From Streptomyces diastatochromogenes (GTDB taxonomy: Bacteria; Actinomycetota; Actinomycetes; Streptomycetales; Streptomycetaceae), in assembly GCA_001550305.1 (NCBI GenBank), contig LRTP01001023.1, positions 1 to 39,516 of the forward strand: DNA of 39,516 nucleotides. Reading direction: 5' to 3'. Under the pieces are notes generated by a model. That model saw only the letters and a program-made list of their open reading frames with translations. It did not search any database and was not told the DNA's origin. The translations under genes were made by a program, and so were the position numbers. Below are positions 16,771 to 24,537 of this stretch, in pieces. Position 1 is the stretch's first letter. Each line of letters opens with the position of its first letter.

Positions 16771-17968
16771 AGAGCGCGCAGCTGTCGCTGTCCACCTGCT
16801 GATCGGCCGCACGCCCCTTGGCGGCGTCCGGCTGGACCTCGTCCGCGGTGAGCGCGTACCCGGTGTTGGCGTCGTCGAGGGACTTCGCGAAGACCACTCC
16901 GTACACCTTGCCGTCGGGCGTGAGCAGCGGGCCGCCCGAGTTGCCCTGGCGCACGGTCGCGTAGAGCGAGTAGACGTCGCGACGCACGGTTCCGCGGTGG
17001 TAGATGTCCGGGCCGTTGGCCGTGATGCGGCCGCGCACGCGCGCGGGCTGGACGTTGTACGCGCCGTTCTGCGGGAAGCCGGCCACGATCGCGTTGTTTC
17101 CGCTGGTCGCGTCCTTGGCGGTGAACTGGAGGGCGGGCGCGTCCAGGTTCGGTACGTCGAGTACGGCGATGTCGCGCTCCCAGTCGTACAGGACGACCTT
17201 GGCGTCGTACTTCCTGCCCTCGCCGCCGATCTGGACGGTGGGCTCGTCGACCCCGCCGACCACGTGCGCGTTGGTCATCACGCGGCGGTTGCCGAAGACG
17301 AAGCCGCTGCCCTCGAGGACCTTGCCGCAGCTCTGCGCGGTGCCCATCACCTTGACGATGGACTTCTGGGCGCGGATGGCGACGGGGCTGTTCGCGAGCG
17401 CCGGGTCGGGGGGCTGGACGTCGGTGATGGGTTCGTTGGCGAACGGGCTGAAGACCTGCGGGAAGCCGTTCTGCGCGAGGACCGAGGAGAAGTCGGCGAA
17501 CCAGGTGTCGGCCTGGGAGGGCAGGGCGGTGGAGACGCCGTGGAGCACCTTGGAGCCGCGGACCTCCTTGCCGAGCGTCGGCAGCGTCGTGCCCGCGAGG
17601 GCCGAGCCGATCAGCCAGGCGACCAGGAGCATCGCGACGACGTTGACGAGGGCGCCGCCGGTCGCGTCCAGGGCGCGGGCCGGGGACCAGGTGATGTACC
17701 GGCGCAGTTTGTTGCCGAGGTGGGTGGTGAGGGCCTGGCCGACGGAGGCACAGACGATCACGACGATCACCGCGACCACGGCGGCGGTCGTACTCACCTT
17801 GGAGTCGTCTGTCAGGGCACCCCAGATGACGGGGAGCAGATAGACGGCGACGAGGCCGCCGCCCAGGAAGCCGATCACCGACAGGATGCCGACGACGAAG
17901 CCCTGGCGGTAGCCCACGATCGCGAACCACACGGCGGCGACCAGCAACAGGATGTCCAGCACGTTCAC
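16769..17968 (-). CDS. marP: MarP-family periplasmic serine protease (CvpA-like membrane domain)
   Basis: 399 residues. The N-terminal part (1-130) has four hydrophobic helices (CvpA-like); the C-terminal part is a chymotrypsin-like protease with His235 (TNAHVVGG), Asp266 (WERDIAVLDV) and Ser344 (RQGNSGGP). Cys214 and Cys397 can form the disulfide known to regulate mycobacterial MarP. Counting from GTG 17968 puts the His at 235, as in M. tuberculosis MarP, and AGGG lies 8 bases upstream; the longer GTG at 17977 has no ribosome site. It is a membrane protease for acid and oxidative stress, cleaving peptidoglycan hydrolases in mycobacteria. Gene order matches Rv3670-Rv3674c. Confidence 0.92.
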   Translation of the reverse strand: MNVLDILLLVAAVWFAIVGYRQGFVVGILSVIGFLGGGLVAVYLLPVIWGALTDDSKVSTTAAVVAVIVVIVCASVGQALTTHLGNKLRRYITWSPARALDATGGALVNVVAMLLVAWLIGSALAGTTLPTLGKEVRGSKVLHGVSTALPSQADTWFADFSSVLAQNGFPQVFSPFANEPITDVQPPDPALANSPVAIRAQKSIVKVMGTAQSCGKVLEGSGFVFGNRRVMTNAHVVGGVDEPTVQIGGEGRKYDAKVVLYDWERDIAVLDVPNLDAPALQFTAKDATSGNNAIVAGFPQNGAYNVQPARVRGRITANGPDIYHRGTVRRDVYSLYATVRQGNSGGPLLTPDGKVYGVVFAKSLDDANTGYALTADEVQPDAAKGRAADQQVDSDSCAL

Positions 17969-17981
17969 GGGGGCCACCCTG

Positions 17982-18743
17982 TCATGCGCGCCAGTCGAGC
18001 GGGACCTGGTTCTCGCGGTCCCAGGGCAGCTCCCAGCCCGCGTAGTGCAGCAGACGGTCGATGATCCCCGCGGTGAAGCCCCAGACCAGGGCCGATTCGA
18101 CCAGGAATGCCGGACCTCGGTGGCCGCTGGGGTGCACGGTCGTCGCGCGGTGGGCGGGGTTCGTGAGATCCGCCACGGGGACCGTGAAGACCCGGGCCGT
18201 CTCGGCCGGATCGACCACGCCGACCGGGGTCGGCTCGCGCCACCAGCCCAGGACCGGGGTGACCACGAAGCCGCTCACCGGGATGTAGAGCTTCGGCAGC
18301 ACGCCGAAGAGCTGGACGCCGCTCGGGTCGAGCCCGGTCTCCTCCTCGGCCTCCCGCAGCGCGGCCCGCAGCGGCCCGTCGGCCTTCGGGTCACCGTCCT
18401 GCGGGTCGAGGGCGCCGCCGGGGAAGGAGGGCTGCCCCGCGTGCGAGCGCAGGGAGCTGGCACGCTCCATCAGCAGCAGCTCGGGACCGCGGGTGCCCTC
18501 GCCGAAGAGGATGAGCACGGCGGACTGCCGCCCCGCGCCGTTCGCCGGCGGCAGGAAGCGGCTCAGCTGGAGCGGTTCCACGGTCTCTACGGCGTGCACC
18601 ACCGGGTCGAGCCACGCGGGCAGGCCGTCCTTGGTCACCACGACCCGGCCGTTCTGCGACTGACTGTGCGTACCCGTCTCGTTCTGCGTGTGGTCTGTGT
18701 CCGGCTCGTCGTGTCTGCTGTGCGTGTTGCTCGCGCGCGTCAT
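17982..18743 (-). CDS. NUDIX hydrolase, CoA pyrophosphatase-like
   Basis: 253 residues. The Nudix box lies in GGALDPQDG...REAEEETGLD (REAEEETG is the metal-binding core), and the FPGG block with a following LREAEEETG matches CoA pyrophosphatase (NudL-type) proteins. A 35-residue His/Asn/Thr-rich N-terminus has no obvious function. The start is ATG 18743, with GGGGGTGG before it; a GTG two codons up is also possible. It lies 13 bases before marP and matches Rv3672c in place. Confidence 0.88.
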   Translation of the reverse strand: MTRASNTHSRHDEPDTDHTQNETGTHSQSQNGRVVVTKDGLPAWLDPVVHAVETVEPLQLSRFLPPANGAGRQSAVLILFGEGTRGPELLLMERASSLRSHAGQPSFPGGALDPQDGDPKADGPLRAALREAEEETGLDPSGVQLFGVLPKLYIPVSGFVVTPVLGWWREPTPVGVVDPAETARVFTVPVADLTNPAHRATTVHPSGHRGPAFLVESALVWGFTAGIIDRLLHYAGWELPWDRENQVPLDWRA

Positions 18744-18795
18744 CGCCACCCCCGTTCTGCTCTCCCCAACGCCGGGCGGCGCCGTGTTCGTTCCG

Positions 18796-19956
18796 TCATC
18801 CGGCGCCCAGTGGGGGTGCCGGGATACCGCCCGCGTCCAGGTAGGACTGCGGTGGGTTGAGGCGCTGGCCGGGGAAGCCGCCCTTCTCGTACTTCAGGAG
18901 CTTGCGCGCCTTCTCCGGGTCCGTCTCGCCCTCCCCGTACGCGGGGCAGAGCGGGGCGATGGGGCAGGCGCCGCACGCGGGCTTACGGGCGTGGCAGATG
19001 CGGCGGCCGTGGAAGATCACGTGGTGCGAGAGCATCGTCCACTCGCTCTTCGGGAAGAGCGCGCCGACGGCGGCCTCGACCTTGTCCGGGTCGGTCTCGT
19101 CGGTCCACTGCCAGCGGCGCACGAGCCGGCCGAAGTGGGTGTCCACGGTGATGCCGGGGCGCCCGAAGGCGTTGCCCAGGACGACGAAGGCGGTCTTGCG
19201 GCCTACGCCGGGGAGCTTGACGAGGTCTTCGAGGCGGCCGGGGACCTCGCCCCCGAAGTCCTCCGCCAAGGCCTTGGAGAGCCCTATCACCGACTTGGTC
19301 TTGGCCCGGAAGAAACCGGTCGGACGGAGGATCTCCTCGACCTCCTCCGGATTCGCCGCGGCGAGGTCCTCGGGCGTGGGGTACTTGGCGAAGAGCCCCG
19401 GAGTCGTCTGGTTCACCCGCAGGTCGGTCGTCTGGGCCGACAGGACCGTGGCGATCACCAGCTGGAAGGGGTTCTCGAAGTCCAGCTCCGGGTGGGCGTA
19501 CGGGTACACCTCGGCGAGCTCACGGTTGATGCGGCGGGCGCGGCGCACGAGAGCGGCGTGGGACTCGACGACCGCCTTCTTGGGAGCGGCTTGGGCGGGG
19601 GCGGCCTTCTTGGCCACGGTCTTGGCAGGCGCCGCCTTCTTGGAAGCGGCCGTCTTGGCCGGTGCCGCCTTCTTGGCGACCGTCTTGGCAGGTGGCGCCT
19701 TCTTGGAAGCAGCCGCCGCCTTCTTGATCGTGGCCGTCGCCTTCTTGGCCACGCCTGTTGCCTTCCCGCTCGCGGCTGTCGTCTTTTGGGCAGCCTTCTT
19801 CGCGGCCTTCTTCGCGACCGGCTTCACCGGCGTCGATTTTGCCGCTTTTGTCGTTTTCATACCTTCGGCGGAACTCTGTTCGCCCACAGCGGAATCGCGA
19901 CGTACAACCACCCGCCCAGCCCCCTTGGCCTGTGCTCTCACCGGCGATTTGGACAC
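18796..19956 (-). CDS. nth: Endonuclease III with histone H1-like N-terminal tail
   Basis: 386 residues. The catalytic part is Nth: the helix-hairpin-helix [13 protein letters not shown] with the catalytic Lys, [11 protein letters not shown] with the catalytic Asp, and the iron-sulfur loop [17 protein letters not shown] (C-x6-C-x2-C-x5-C). It removes oxidised pyrimidines. About 130 residues precede it, mostly KKA and AAPAKT-type repeats, a disordered H1-like tail likely to bind DNA or the nucleoid. E. coli Nth (211 residues) lacks this. A -10 (TAGGCT) lies 6 bases before GTG 19956; an internal ATG at 19860 is possible but has only a poor ribosome site. Matches Rv3674c in place. Confidence 0.93.
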   Translation of the reverse strand: MSKSPVRAQAKGAGRVVVRRDSAVGEQSSAEGMKTTKAAKSTPVKPVAKKAAKKAAQKTTAASGKATGVAKKATATIKKAAAASKKAPPAKTVAKKAAPAKTAASKKAAPAKTVAKKAAPAQAAPKKAVVESHAALVRRARRINRELAEVYPYAHPELDFENPFQLVIATVLSAQTTDLRVNQTTPGLFAKYPTPEDLAAANPEEVEEILRPTGFFRAKTKSVIGLSKALAEDFGGEVPGRLEDLVKLPGVGRKTAFVVLGNAFGRPGITVDTHFGRLVRRWQWTDETDPDKVEAAVGALFPKSEWTMLSHHVIFHGRRICHARKPACGACPIAPLCPAYGEGETDPEKARKLLKYEKGGFPGQRLNPPQSYLDAGGIPAPPLGAG

Positions 19957-19962
19957 CCGGCC

Positions 19963-19968
19963 AGCCTA
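19963..19968 (-). promoter_or_regulatory. -10 element (TAGGCT), leaderless nth
   Basis: On the minus strand TAGGCT is followed by 6 bases and GTG 19956. The divergent crp promoter lies in the same gap. Confidence 0.5.
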
Positions 19969-20058
19969 AAGCCCCCCACCGACATCCGCCCCGGACCCAG
20001 AAGATCAGCCCCCAATTGGCCCCCTGCCGCACTGCCCGGCACGCCAGTGCGGCAGACT

Positions 20059-20072
20059 TGTGACTGATCACA
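20059..20072. promoter_or_regulatory. Crp-like palindrome in the crp upstream region
   Basis: TGTGA-CTGA-TCACA has CRP half-sites but a 4-base rather than the usual 6-base spacer. It lies 92 bases before crp, between crp and nth. Autoregulation is inference. Confidence 0.35.
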
Positions 20073-20163
20073 CTGTTTGGACCGTCCAGCAAGATGGGGA
20101 ACACGCTCCCCTGGTATCACGGGGGAGCAAGATCCCCTGAGCAGGTCGACAAGGAGAGAACTC

Positions 20164-20838
20164 GTGGACGACGTTCTGCGGCGCGCCCCGCTCTTCGCGG
20201 CGCTCGATGATGAGCAGGCCGCGGAGCTCCGCGCCTCCATGAGTGAGGTGACCCTCGCACGCGGCGACGCTCTCTTCCACGAGGGCGACCCCGGGGACCG
20301 CCTTTACGTGGTCACCGAGGGCAAGGTGAAGCTCCACCGCACCTCACCCGACGGCCGCGAGAACATGCTGGCCGTCCTGGGCCCCGGTGAGCTCATCGGC
20401 GAGCTGTCGCTGTTCGACCCGGGCCCGCGCACGGCGACCGCCACCGCGCTGACCGAGGTCAAGCTGCTCGGCCTCGGCCACGGCGACCTCCAGCCCTGGC
20501 TGAACGCGCGGCCCGAGGTGGCCGCCGCGCTGCTGCGCGCCGTCGCCCGGCGGCTGCGCAAGACCAACGACCAGATGTCCGACCTGGTCTTCTCGGACGT
20601 GCCCGGCCGCGTGGCCCGCGCGCTCCTGGACCTCTCCCGTCGCTTCGGCGTGCAGTCGGAGGAGGGCATCCACGTCGTGCACGACCTCACGCAGGAGGAG
20701 CTGGCCCAGCTGGTCGGCGCGTCCCGCGAGACGGTCAACAAGGCCCTGGCCGACTTCGCGGGCCGCGGCTGGCTCCGGCTGGAGGCCCGCGCGGTCATCC
20801 TGCTGGACGTGGAGCGCCTCGCGAAGCGCTCGCGCTGA
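20164..20838 (+). CDS. crp: Cyclic AMP receptor protein Crp
   Basis: 224 residues, the length I remember for Streptomyces Crp. The N-terminal cyclic-nucleotide domain has the phosphate-binding cassette GELIGELSLFDPGPRTATATA (split here over residues 75-96), then the dimer helix and a winged helix (LTQEELAQLVGASRETVNKAL, about 172-192). Crp controls germination, growth and antibiotic output in Streptomyces. The start is GTG 20164 with AAGGAGAG about 7 bases upstream; the frame is open to 20077 but that stretch is leader. It is followed by a terminator and matches Rv3676. Confidence 0.96.
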   Translation: MDDVLRRAPLFAALDDEQAAELRASMSEVTLARGDALFHEGDPGDRLYVVTEGKVKLHRTSPDGRENMLAVLGPGELIGELSLFDPGPRTATATALTEVKLLGLGHGDLQPWLNARPEVAAALLRAVARRLRKTNDQMSDLVFSDVPGRVARALLDLSRRFGVQSEEGIHVVHDLTQEELAQLVGASRETVNKALADFAGRGWLRLEARAVILLDVERLAKRSR

Positions 20839-20868
20839 CCGCACCGCGCGCCGGCTTTCGACGCACCT

Positions 20869-20898
20869 GAAGGGCCTCGCCGCACAGCGGGGCCCTTC
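20869..20898 (+). terminator. Terminator of crp
   Basis: Stem GAAGGGCC (20869-20876) with GGCCCTTC (20891-20898), with an inner CCGC/GCGG pairing; it starts 31 bases after the stop. Confidence 0.65.
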
Positions 20899-20915
20899 TC
20901 GTATCCCCGGCATCC

Positions 20916-20960
20916 CCGGTTCTCGTAGGGCCGGTTCTCGTAGAGCCGATTCTCGTACGG
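20916..20960. repeat. 15-bp tandem repeat, three copies
   Basis: Units CCGGTTCTCGTAGGG, CCGGTTCTCGTAGAG and CCGATTCTCGTACGG run head to tail between convergent genes. A loose half unit (TTCTCGTATCCCC) lies just upstream. Confidence 0.85.
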
Positions 20961-21029
20961 CCGGGATCGCCGCCGGTGTCGCACGGGCGCCCACCCACCG
21001 CCCGGACGCCCCCGGACGCCCCCAGGCGC

Positions 21030-21860
21030 CTAGATGAGGCCGTGTTCCCGGAGGTAGTCCATCTGCGCCCGGACCGACAGCTCCGCCGCCGGCCACAGCG
21101 AGCGGTCCACGTCCGCGTACACGTGCGCGACGACCTCGGCCGGCGACCGGTAGCCGTTCTCGACCGCCGTCTCGACCTGGGCCAGGCGGTGGGCCCGGTG
21201 GGCGAGGTAGAACTCGACGGCGCCCTGGGCGTCCTCCAGGACGGGCCCGTGCCCCGGCAGCACGGTGTGCACGCCGTCGTCCACGGTGAGGGACCTGAGC
21301 CGCCGCAGCGAGTCCAGATAGTCGCCCAGACGGCCGTCGGGGTGGGCCACGACGGTCGTACCGCGGCCGAGGATGGTGTCACCCGTCAGGACGGCCCGAT
21401 CGGCCGGGAGATGGAAGCACAGCGAGTCGGCGGTGTGGCCCGGCGTCGGTACGACACGCAGTTCGAGCCCGCCCACGGCGATGACGTCCCCGTGCGCCAG
21501 CCCCTCGTCCCCGAGCCGCAGCGCCGGATCCAGCGCCCGCACCTTCGTGTCCGTCAGTTCCGCGAACCGCCCGGCGCCCTCGGCGTGATCGGGGTGCCCG
21601 TGCGTCAGCAGGGTCAGCGCCACCCGCTTCCCCGCCTTCTCGGCGGTGTCCACGACATTGCGCAGATGTACGTCGTCCAGGGGCCCGGGGTCGATCACCA
21701 CCGCCAGGTCGGAGTCCGGCTCGGAGACGATCCAGGTGTTGGTGCCGTCCAGGGTCATCGCGGACGCGTTGGGCGCGAGCACGTTGACGGCGCGCGGGGT
21801 GGCGGAGCCGGAGAGGACCCCGCCTCGCGGCTGGCCGGGGAGGGCTGCGGCGTCGGTCAT
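21030..21860 (-). CDS. MBL-fold metallo-hydrolase
   Basis: 276 residues, LACTB2/glyoxalase II-like. Metal motif THGHPDHAEG (His87, His89, Asp91, His92), then TPGHTADS and a GDT aspartate, with a C-terminal helical domain. Such enzymes act as RNA endonucleases or thioester hydrolases; the substrate is unknown here. The start overlaps the NUDIX stop as ATGA, and it matches Rv3677c in place. Confidence 0.88.
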   Translation of the reverse strand: MTDAAALPGQPRGGVLSGSATPRAVNVLAPNASAMTLDGTNTWIVSEPDSDLAVVIDPGPLDDVHLRNVVDTAEKAGKRVALTLLTHGHPDHAEGAGRFAELTDTKVRALDPALRLGDEGLAHGDVIAVGGLELRVVPTPGHTADSLCFHLPADRAVLTGDTILGRGTTVVAHPDGRLGDYLDSLRRLRSLTVDDGVHTVLPGHGPVLEDAQGAVEFYLAHRAHRLAQVETAVENGYRSPAEVVAHVYADVDRSLWPAAELSVRAQMDYLREHGLI

Positions 21861-22726
21861 GCGGGGGCTCCACCGGTCGGGATGTGCTTGGTGAACTCGT
21901 CGTGACCCGGCCAGGCGAGGACGACTTCGCCGTTCTCCAGGCGGGCCTTGGCCAGGACGGGGGTCAGATCACGGGCGGGCGCGGCGGCGAGGACGTCGGC
22001 GGCGCTGTCGTACGGGATGAGCTGGCGCAGGGTCGCGACGGTGGGCGGCATCATCAGGAGCTCGCCCTTGTCGTACCCGTCCGCCGCGTCCGCGGGGCGG
22101 ATCCAGACCGTGCGGTCGGCCTCCGTGGAGGCGTTGCGGGTGCGCTGGCCCTCCGGGAGTGCGGCCACGAAGAACCAGGTGTCGTAGCGGCGGGTCTCGA
22201 ACTCCGGGGTGATCCAGCGGGTCCAGACGCCCAGGAGGTCGGACCTGAGCACGAGTCCGCGGCGGTCGAGGAACGCGGCGAAGGAGAGGTCACGGGCGAC
22301 CAGGGCCGCGCGGTCCGCCTCCCAGTCCTCGCCGGTGGTGTCGCCGACCACGGTGTCCGGGGTGGGCCCGGCCAGCAGGACACCGGCCTCCTCGTACGTC
22401 TCGCGGACCGCCGCGCAGACGACGGCCTGGGCGGACGTCTCGTCGGTGCCGAGCCTGTTCGCCCACCACGCGCGTGTGGGGCCCGCCCAGCGGATCTGGT
22501 GCTCGTCGTCGCGTGGGTCCACGCCGCCGCCCGGATAGGCGTACGCGCCTCCGGCGAAGGCCATGGAGGCGCGTCTGCGCAGCATGTGCACCACGGGGGT
22601 GGTGGGGGTGTCCTTGAGCAGCATGACGGTGGCCGCGCGCTTGGGGGGTACCGGGATCAGGGTGCCCTCCGCGAGCGCGCGGATCCGCTCGGGCCACTCC
22701 GGTGGATACCACTGCCCATTCGCCAT
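21857..22726 (-). CDS. NUDIX hydrolase, NUDT19-like
   Basis: 289 residues. It has the widely spaced Nudix layout of RP2p/NUDT19 proteins: AYAYPGGGVDPRD, a 40-residue insert, then AVRETYEEAGVLL as the metal-binding box. Such enzymes split CoA or related pyrophosphates. ATG 22726 lies 6 bases after a TAGCCT -10, so the operon probably starts leaderless here. Coupled to the MBL gene by ATGA. Confidence 0.85.
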   Translation of the reverse strand: MANGQWYPPEWPERIRALAEGTLIPVPPKRAATVMLLKDTPTTPVVHMLRRRASMAFAGGAYAYPGGGVDPRDDEHQIRWAGPTRAWWANRLGTDETSAQAVVCAAVRETYEEAGVLLAGPTPDTVVGDTTGEDWEADRAALVARDLSFAAFLDRRGLVLRSDLLGVWTRWITPEFETRRYDTWFFVAALPEGQRTRNASTEADRTVWIRPADAADGYDKGELLMMPPTVATLRQLIPYDSAADVLAAAPARDLTPVLAKARLENGEVVLAWPGHDEFTKHIPTGGAPA

Positions 22727-22732
22727 GGCCGG

Positions 22733-22738
22733 AGGCTA
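22733..22738 (-). promoter_or_regulatory. -10 element (TAGCCT), leaderless
   Basis: Followed by 6 bases and ATG 22726 on the minus strand. Confidence 0.5.
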
Positions 22739-22835
22739 TCCCGAGCCGGGCGAATGTTCGAGGGGCCCATGGGGATCCCCGGGCCGGAGGGTGGGGGCGG
22801 CGGGGGCGAAGAAAACCGCCACCGGTCCCGACCGC

Positions 22836-23306
22836 CTACGCCTCCGTCAGCTCCACCTGGATCTCGACCTCGACCGGGGCGTCCAGCGGGAGGACGGCCA
22901 CGCCGACCGCACTGCGGGCGTGGACGCCCTTGTCGCCCAGGGCCGCGCCCAGGAGCTCGCTCGCGCCGTTCAGGACACCCGGCTGGCCGGTGAAGTCCGA
23001 GGCCGAGGCCACGAAGCCGACGACCTTCACGACACGCGCGATGCGGTCGAGGTCGCCCGCGACGGACTTGACCGCGGCCAGCGCGTTCAGCGCGCAGATG
23101 CGGGCCAGGTCCTTGGCCTCCTCGGCCGTGACCTCCGCACCCACCTTGCCGGTGAGCGGAAGCTTGCCGTCCACCATCGGCAGCTGCCCCGCCGTGAAGA
23201 CGTACACGCCGGACTGCACGGCGGGCTGATAGGCGGCCAGCGGCGGTACGACGCCCGGCAGCGTCAGACCGAGCTCCGCGAGCTTCGCCTCGACGGCGCC
23301 GCTCAT
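22836..23306 (-). CDS. RidA family protein
   Basis: 156 residues, Rid/YjgF fold; RidA proteins hydrolyse reactive enamine/imine intermediates from PLP enzymes. The block VFTAGQLPMVDGKLPLTGKVG aligns with the family start (residues 35-55), and the tail ARSAVGVAVLPLDAPVEVEIQVEL with the end, where the conserved Arg of RidA stands in ARSAVGVA. This is longer than E. coli RidA (128) and belongs to the RidA 4-7 type group found in actinobacteria. Its start overlaps the DUF4177 stop as ATGA. Matches Rv3678c. Confidence 0.88.
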   Translation of the reverse strand: MSGAVEAKLAELGLTLPGVVPPLAAYQPAVQSGVYVFTAGQLPMVDGKLPLTGKVGAEVTAEEAKDLARICALNALAAVKSVAGDLDRIARVVKVVGFVASASDFTGQPGVLNGASELLGAALGDKGVHARSAVGVAVLPLDAPVEVEIQVELTEA

Positions 23307-23464
23307 GCCGACTTCTCGCGCTTCAGGTAGGCCACCAGCTGCTCGGGGTTGTTCGGCCCGGGCACGACCTGGACGAGCTCCCAGCCGTCCTCGCCCCAGG
23401 TGTCCAGAATCTGCTTCGTGGCATGGACGAGCAGCGGCACGGTTGCGTATTCCCACTTGGTCAT
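23303..23464 (-). CDS. DUF4177 small protein
   Basis: 53 residues beginning MTKWEYATVPLLVHATKQIL with WGEDGWELVQVVPGP, the DUF4177 signature (KWEY at the start, the GWELV core). Function unknown. The ORF is open to 23515, but TACAGT lies 7 bases before ATG 23464, and the extra N-terminal residues look random. It is coupled to ridA; a homolog (Rv3678A) holds the same place in mycobacteria. Confidence 0.85.
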   Translation of the reverse strand: MTKWEYATVPLLVHATKQILDTWGEDGWELVQVVPGPNNPEQLVAYLKREKSA

Positions 23465-23471
23465 GTCGCCG

Positions 23472-23477
23472 ACTGTA
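23472..23477 (-). promoter_or_regulatory. -10 element (TACAGT), leaderless
   Basis: Followed by 7 bases and ATG 23464 on the minus strand, diverging from the ATPase promoter. Confidence 0.5.
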
Positions 23478-23546
23478 GTCGTTGCCGCGGGGGGTCTCGC
23501 GCGCACGTTGTCCACAGCCTCCTGCGTAGTACGGCGGCGGACTGGT

Positions 23547-23552
23547 TAGGCT
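23547..23552 (+). promoter_or_regulatory. -10 element (TAGGCT), leaderless
   Basis: Followed by 7 bases and GTG 23560. Confidence 0.55.
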
Positions 23553-23559
23553 CGAAGAC

Positions 23560-24537
23560 GTGAGCAGGCTCCAGGTCGTCAGCGGCAAGGGCGGTACCGG
23601 CAAGACCACGGTAGCCGCGGCCCTCGCGCTCGCCCTCGCGACCGAGGGCAAGCGCACCCTCCTCGTCGAGGTCGAGGGCAGACAGGGCATCGCGCAGCTC
23701 TTCGAAACAGAAGCGCTGCCCTACGAGGAGCGGAAGATCGCCGTCGCTCCGGGGGGCGGGGAGGTGTACGCCCTCGCCATCGACCCCGAGCTGGCCCTTC
23801 TGGACTACCTCCAGATGTTCTACAAACTGGGCGGCGCCGGCCGGGCCCTGAAGAAGCTCGGCGCCATCGACTTCGCGACCACCATCGCGCCCGGTCTCAG
23901 GGACGTGCTCCTCACGGGGAAGGCGTGCGAGGCCGTCCGCAGGAAGGACAAGAGCGGGCGGTTCGCGTACGACTACGTCGTCATGGACGCGCCACCCACG
24001 GGCCGCATCACCCGCTTCCTGAACGTCAACGACGAGGTCGCGGGACTCGCCAAGATCGGGCCGATACACAATCAGGCGCAGGCCGTGATGCGCGTCCTGA
24101 AGTCGCCTGAGACGGCGGTGCACATGGTGACGCTGCTGGAGGAGATGCCCGTCCAGGAGACCGCGGACGGCATCGCCGAGCTGCGGGCGGCGAAGCTGCC
24201 GGTGGGACGGATCATCGTGAACATGGTGCGGCCCGCGCTCCTGGACGACGTCGACCTGGAGCTCACGGGCGACGTCGCGCGCAGCGCCATCGCCAAGTCG
24301 TTGTCCGCGGCCGGGCTCGGCGGCGCCCGCCGCGGCGGGAACGCCGAGCGGCTCGTCGGGCCTCTCCTGGAACAGGCCGAGGAGTACGCCGAACGGCACA
24401 CCCTGGAGCGCGAGCAGCGGGCCGTCCTGACCGAGCAGGACCTCCCGCTGCACGAACTCCCCCTGCTCGCCGAGGGAATGGACCTGGCGGGCCTGTACGA
24501 GCTCGCCACGGAACTGCGCACTCAAGGGATCTCATGA
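23560..24537 (+). CDS. Get3/ArsA-like ATPase, first subunit (BagA-type)
   Basis: 325 residues. Deviant Walker A with signature lysine KGGTGKTT (Lys10, Lys15), then VEVEGRQG as switch I and YVVMDAPPTGRITRFL as switch II/A-loop region. Related to ArsA/Get3 ATPases; in M. tuberculosis Rv3679-Rv3680 form the BagAB complex (from memory, protective against glycerol and hydroxyquinoline stress). The start is GTG 23560 after a leaderless-type -10. It is coupled by ATGA to the second subunit. Confidence 0.9.
   Translation: MSRLQVVSGKGGTGKTTVAAALALALATEGKRTLLVEVEGRQGIAQLFETEALPYEERKIAVAPGGGEVYALAIDPELALLDYLQMFYKLGGAGRALKKLGAIDFATTIAPGLRDVLLTGKACEAVRRKDKSGRFAYDYVVMDAPPTGRITRFLNVNDEVAGLAKIGPIHNQAQAVMRVLKSPETAVHMVTLLEEMPVQETADGIAELRAAKLPVGRIIVNMVRPALLDDVDLELTGDVARSAIAKSLSAAGLGGARRGGNAERLVGPLLEQAEEYAERHTLEREQRAVLTEQDLPLHELPLLAEGMDLAGLYELATELRTQGIS

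Noticed and set aside
22702..23330. Plus-strand frames opposite ridA
   Set aside because: Random composition; the minus strand carries RidA and DUF4177 motifs.
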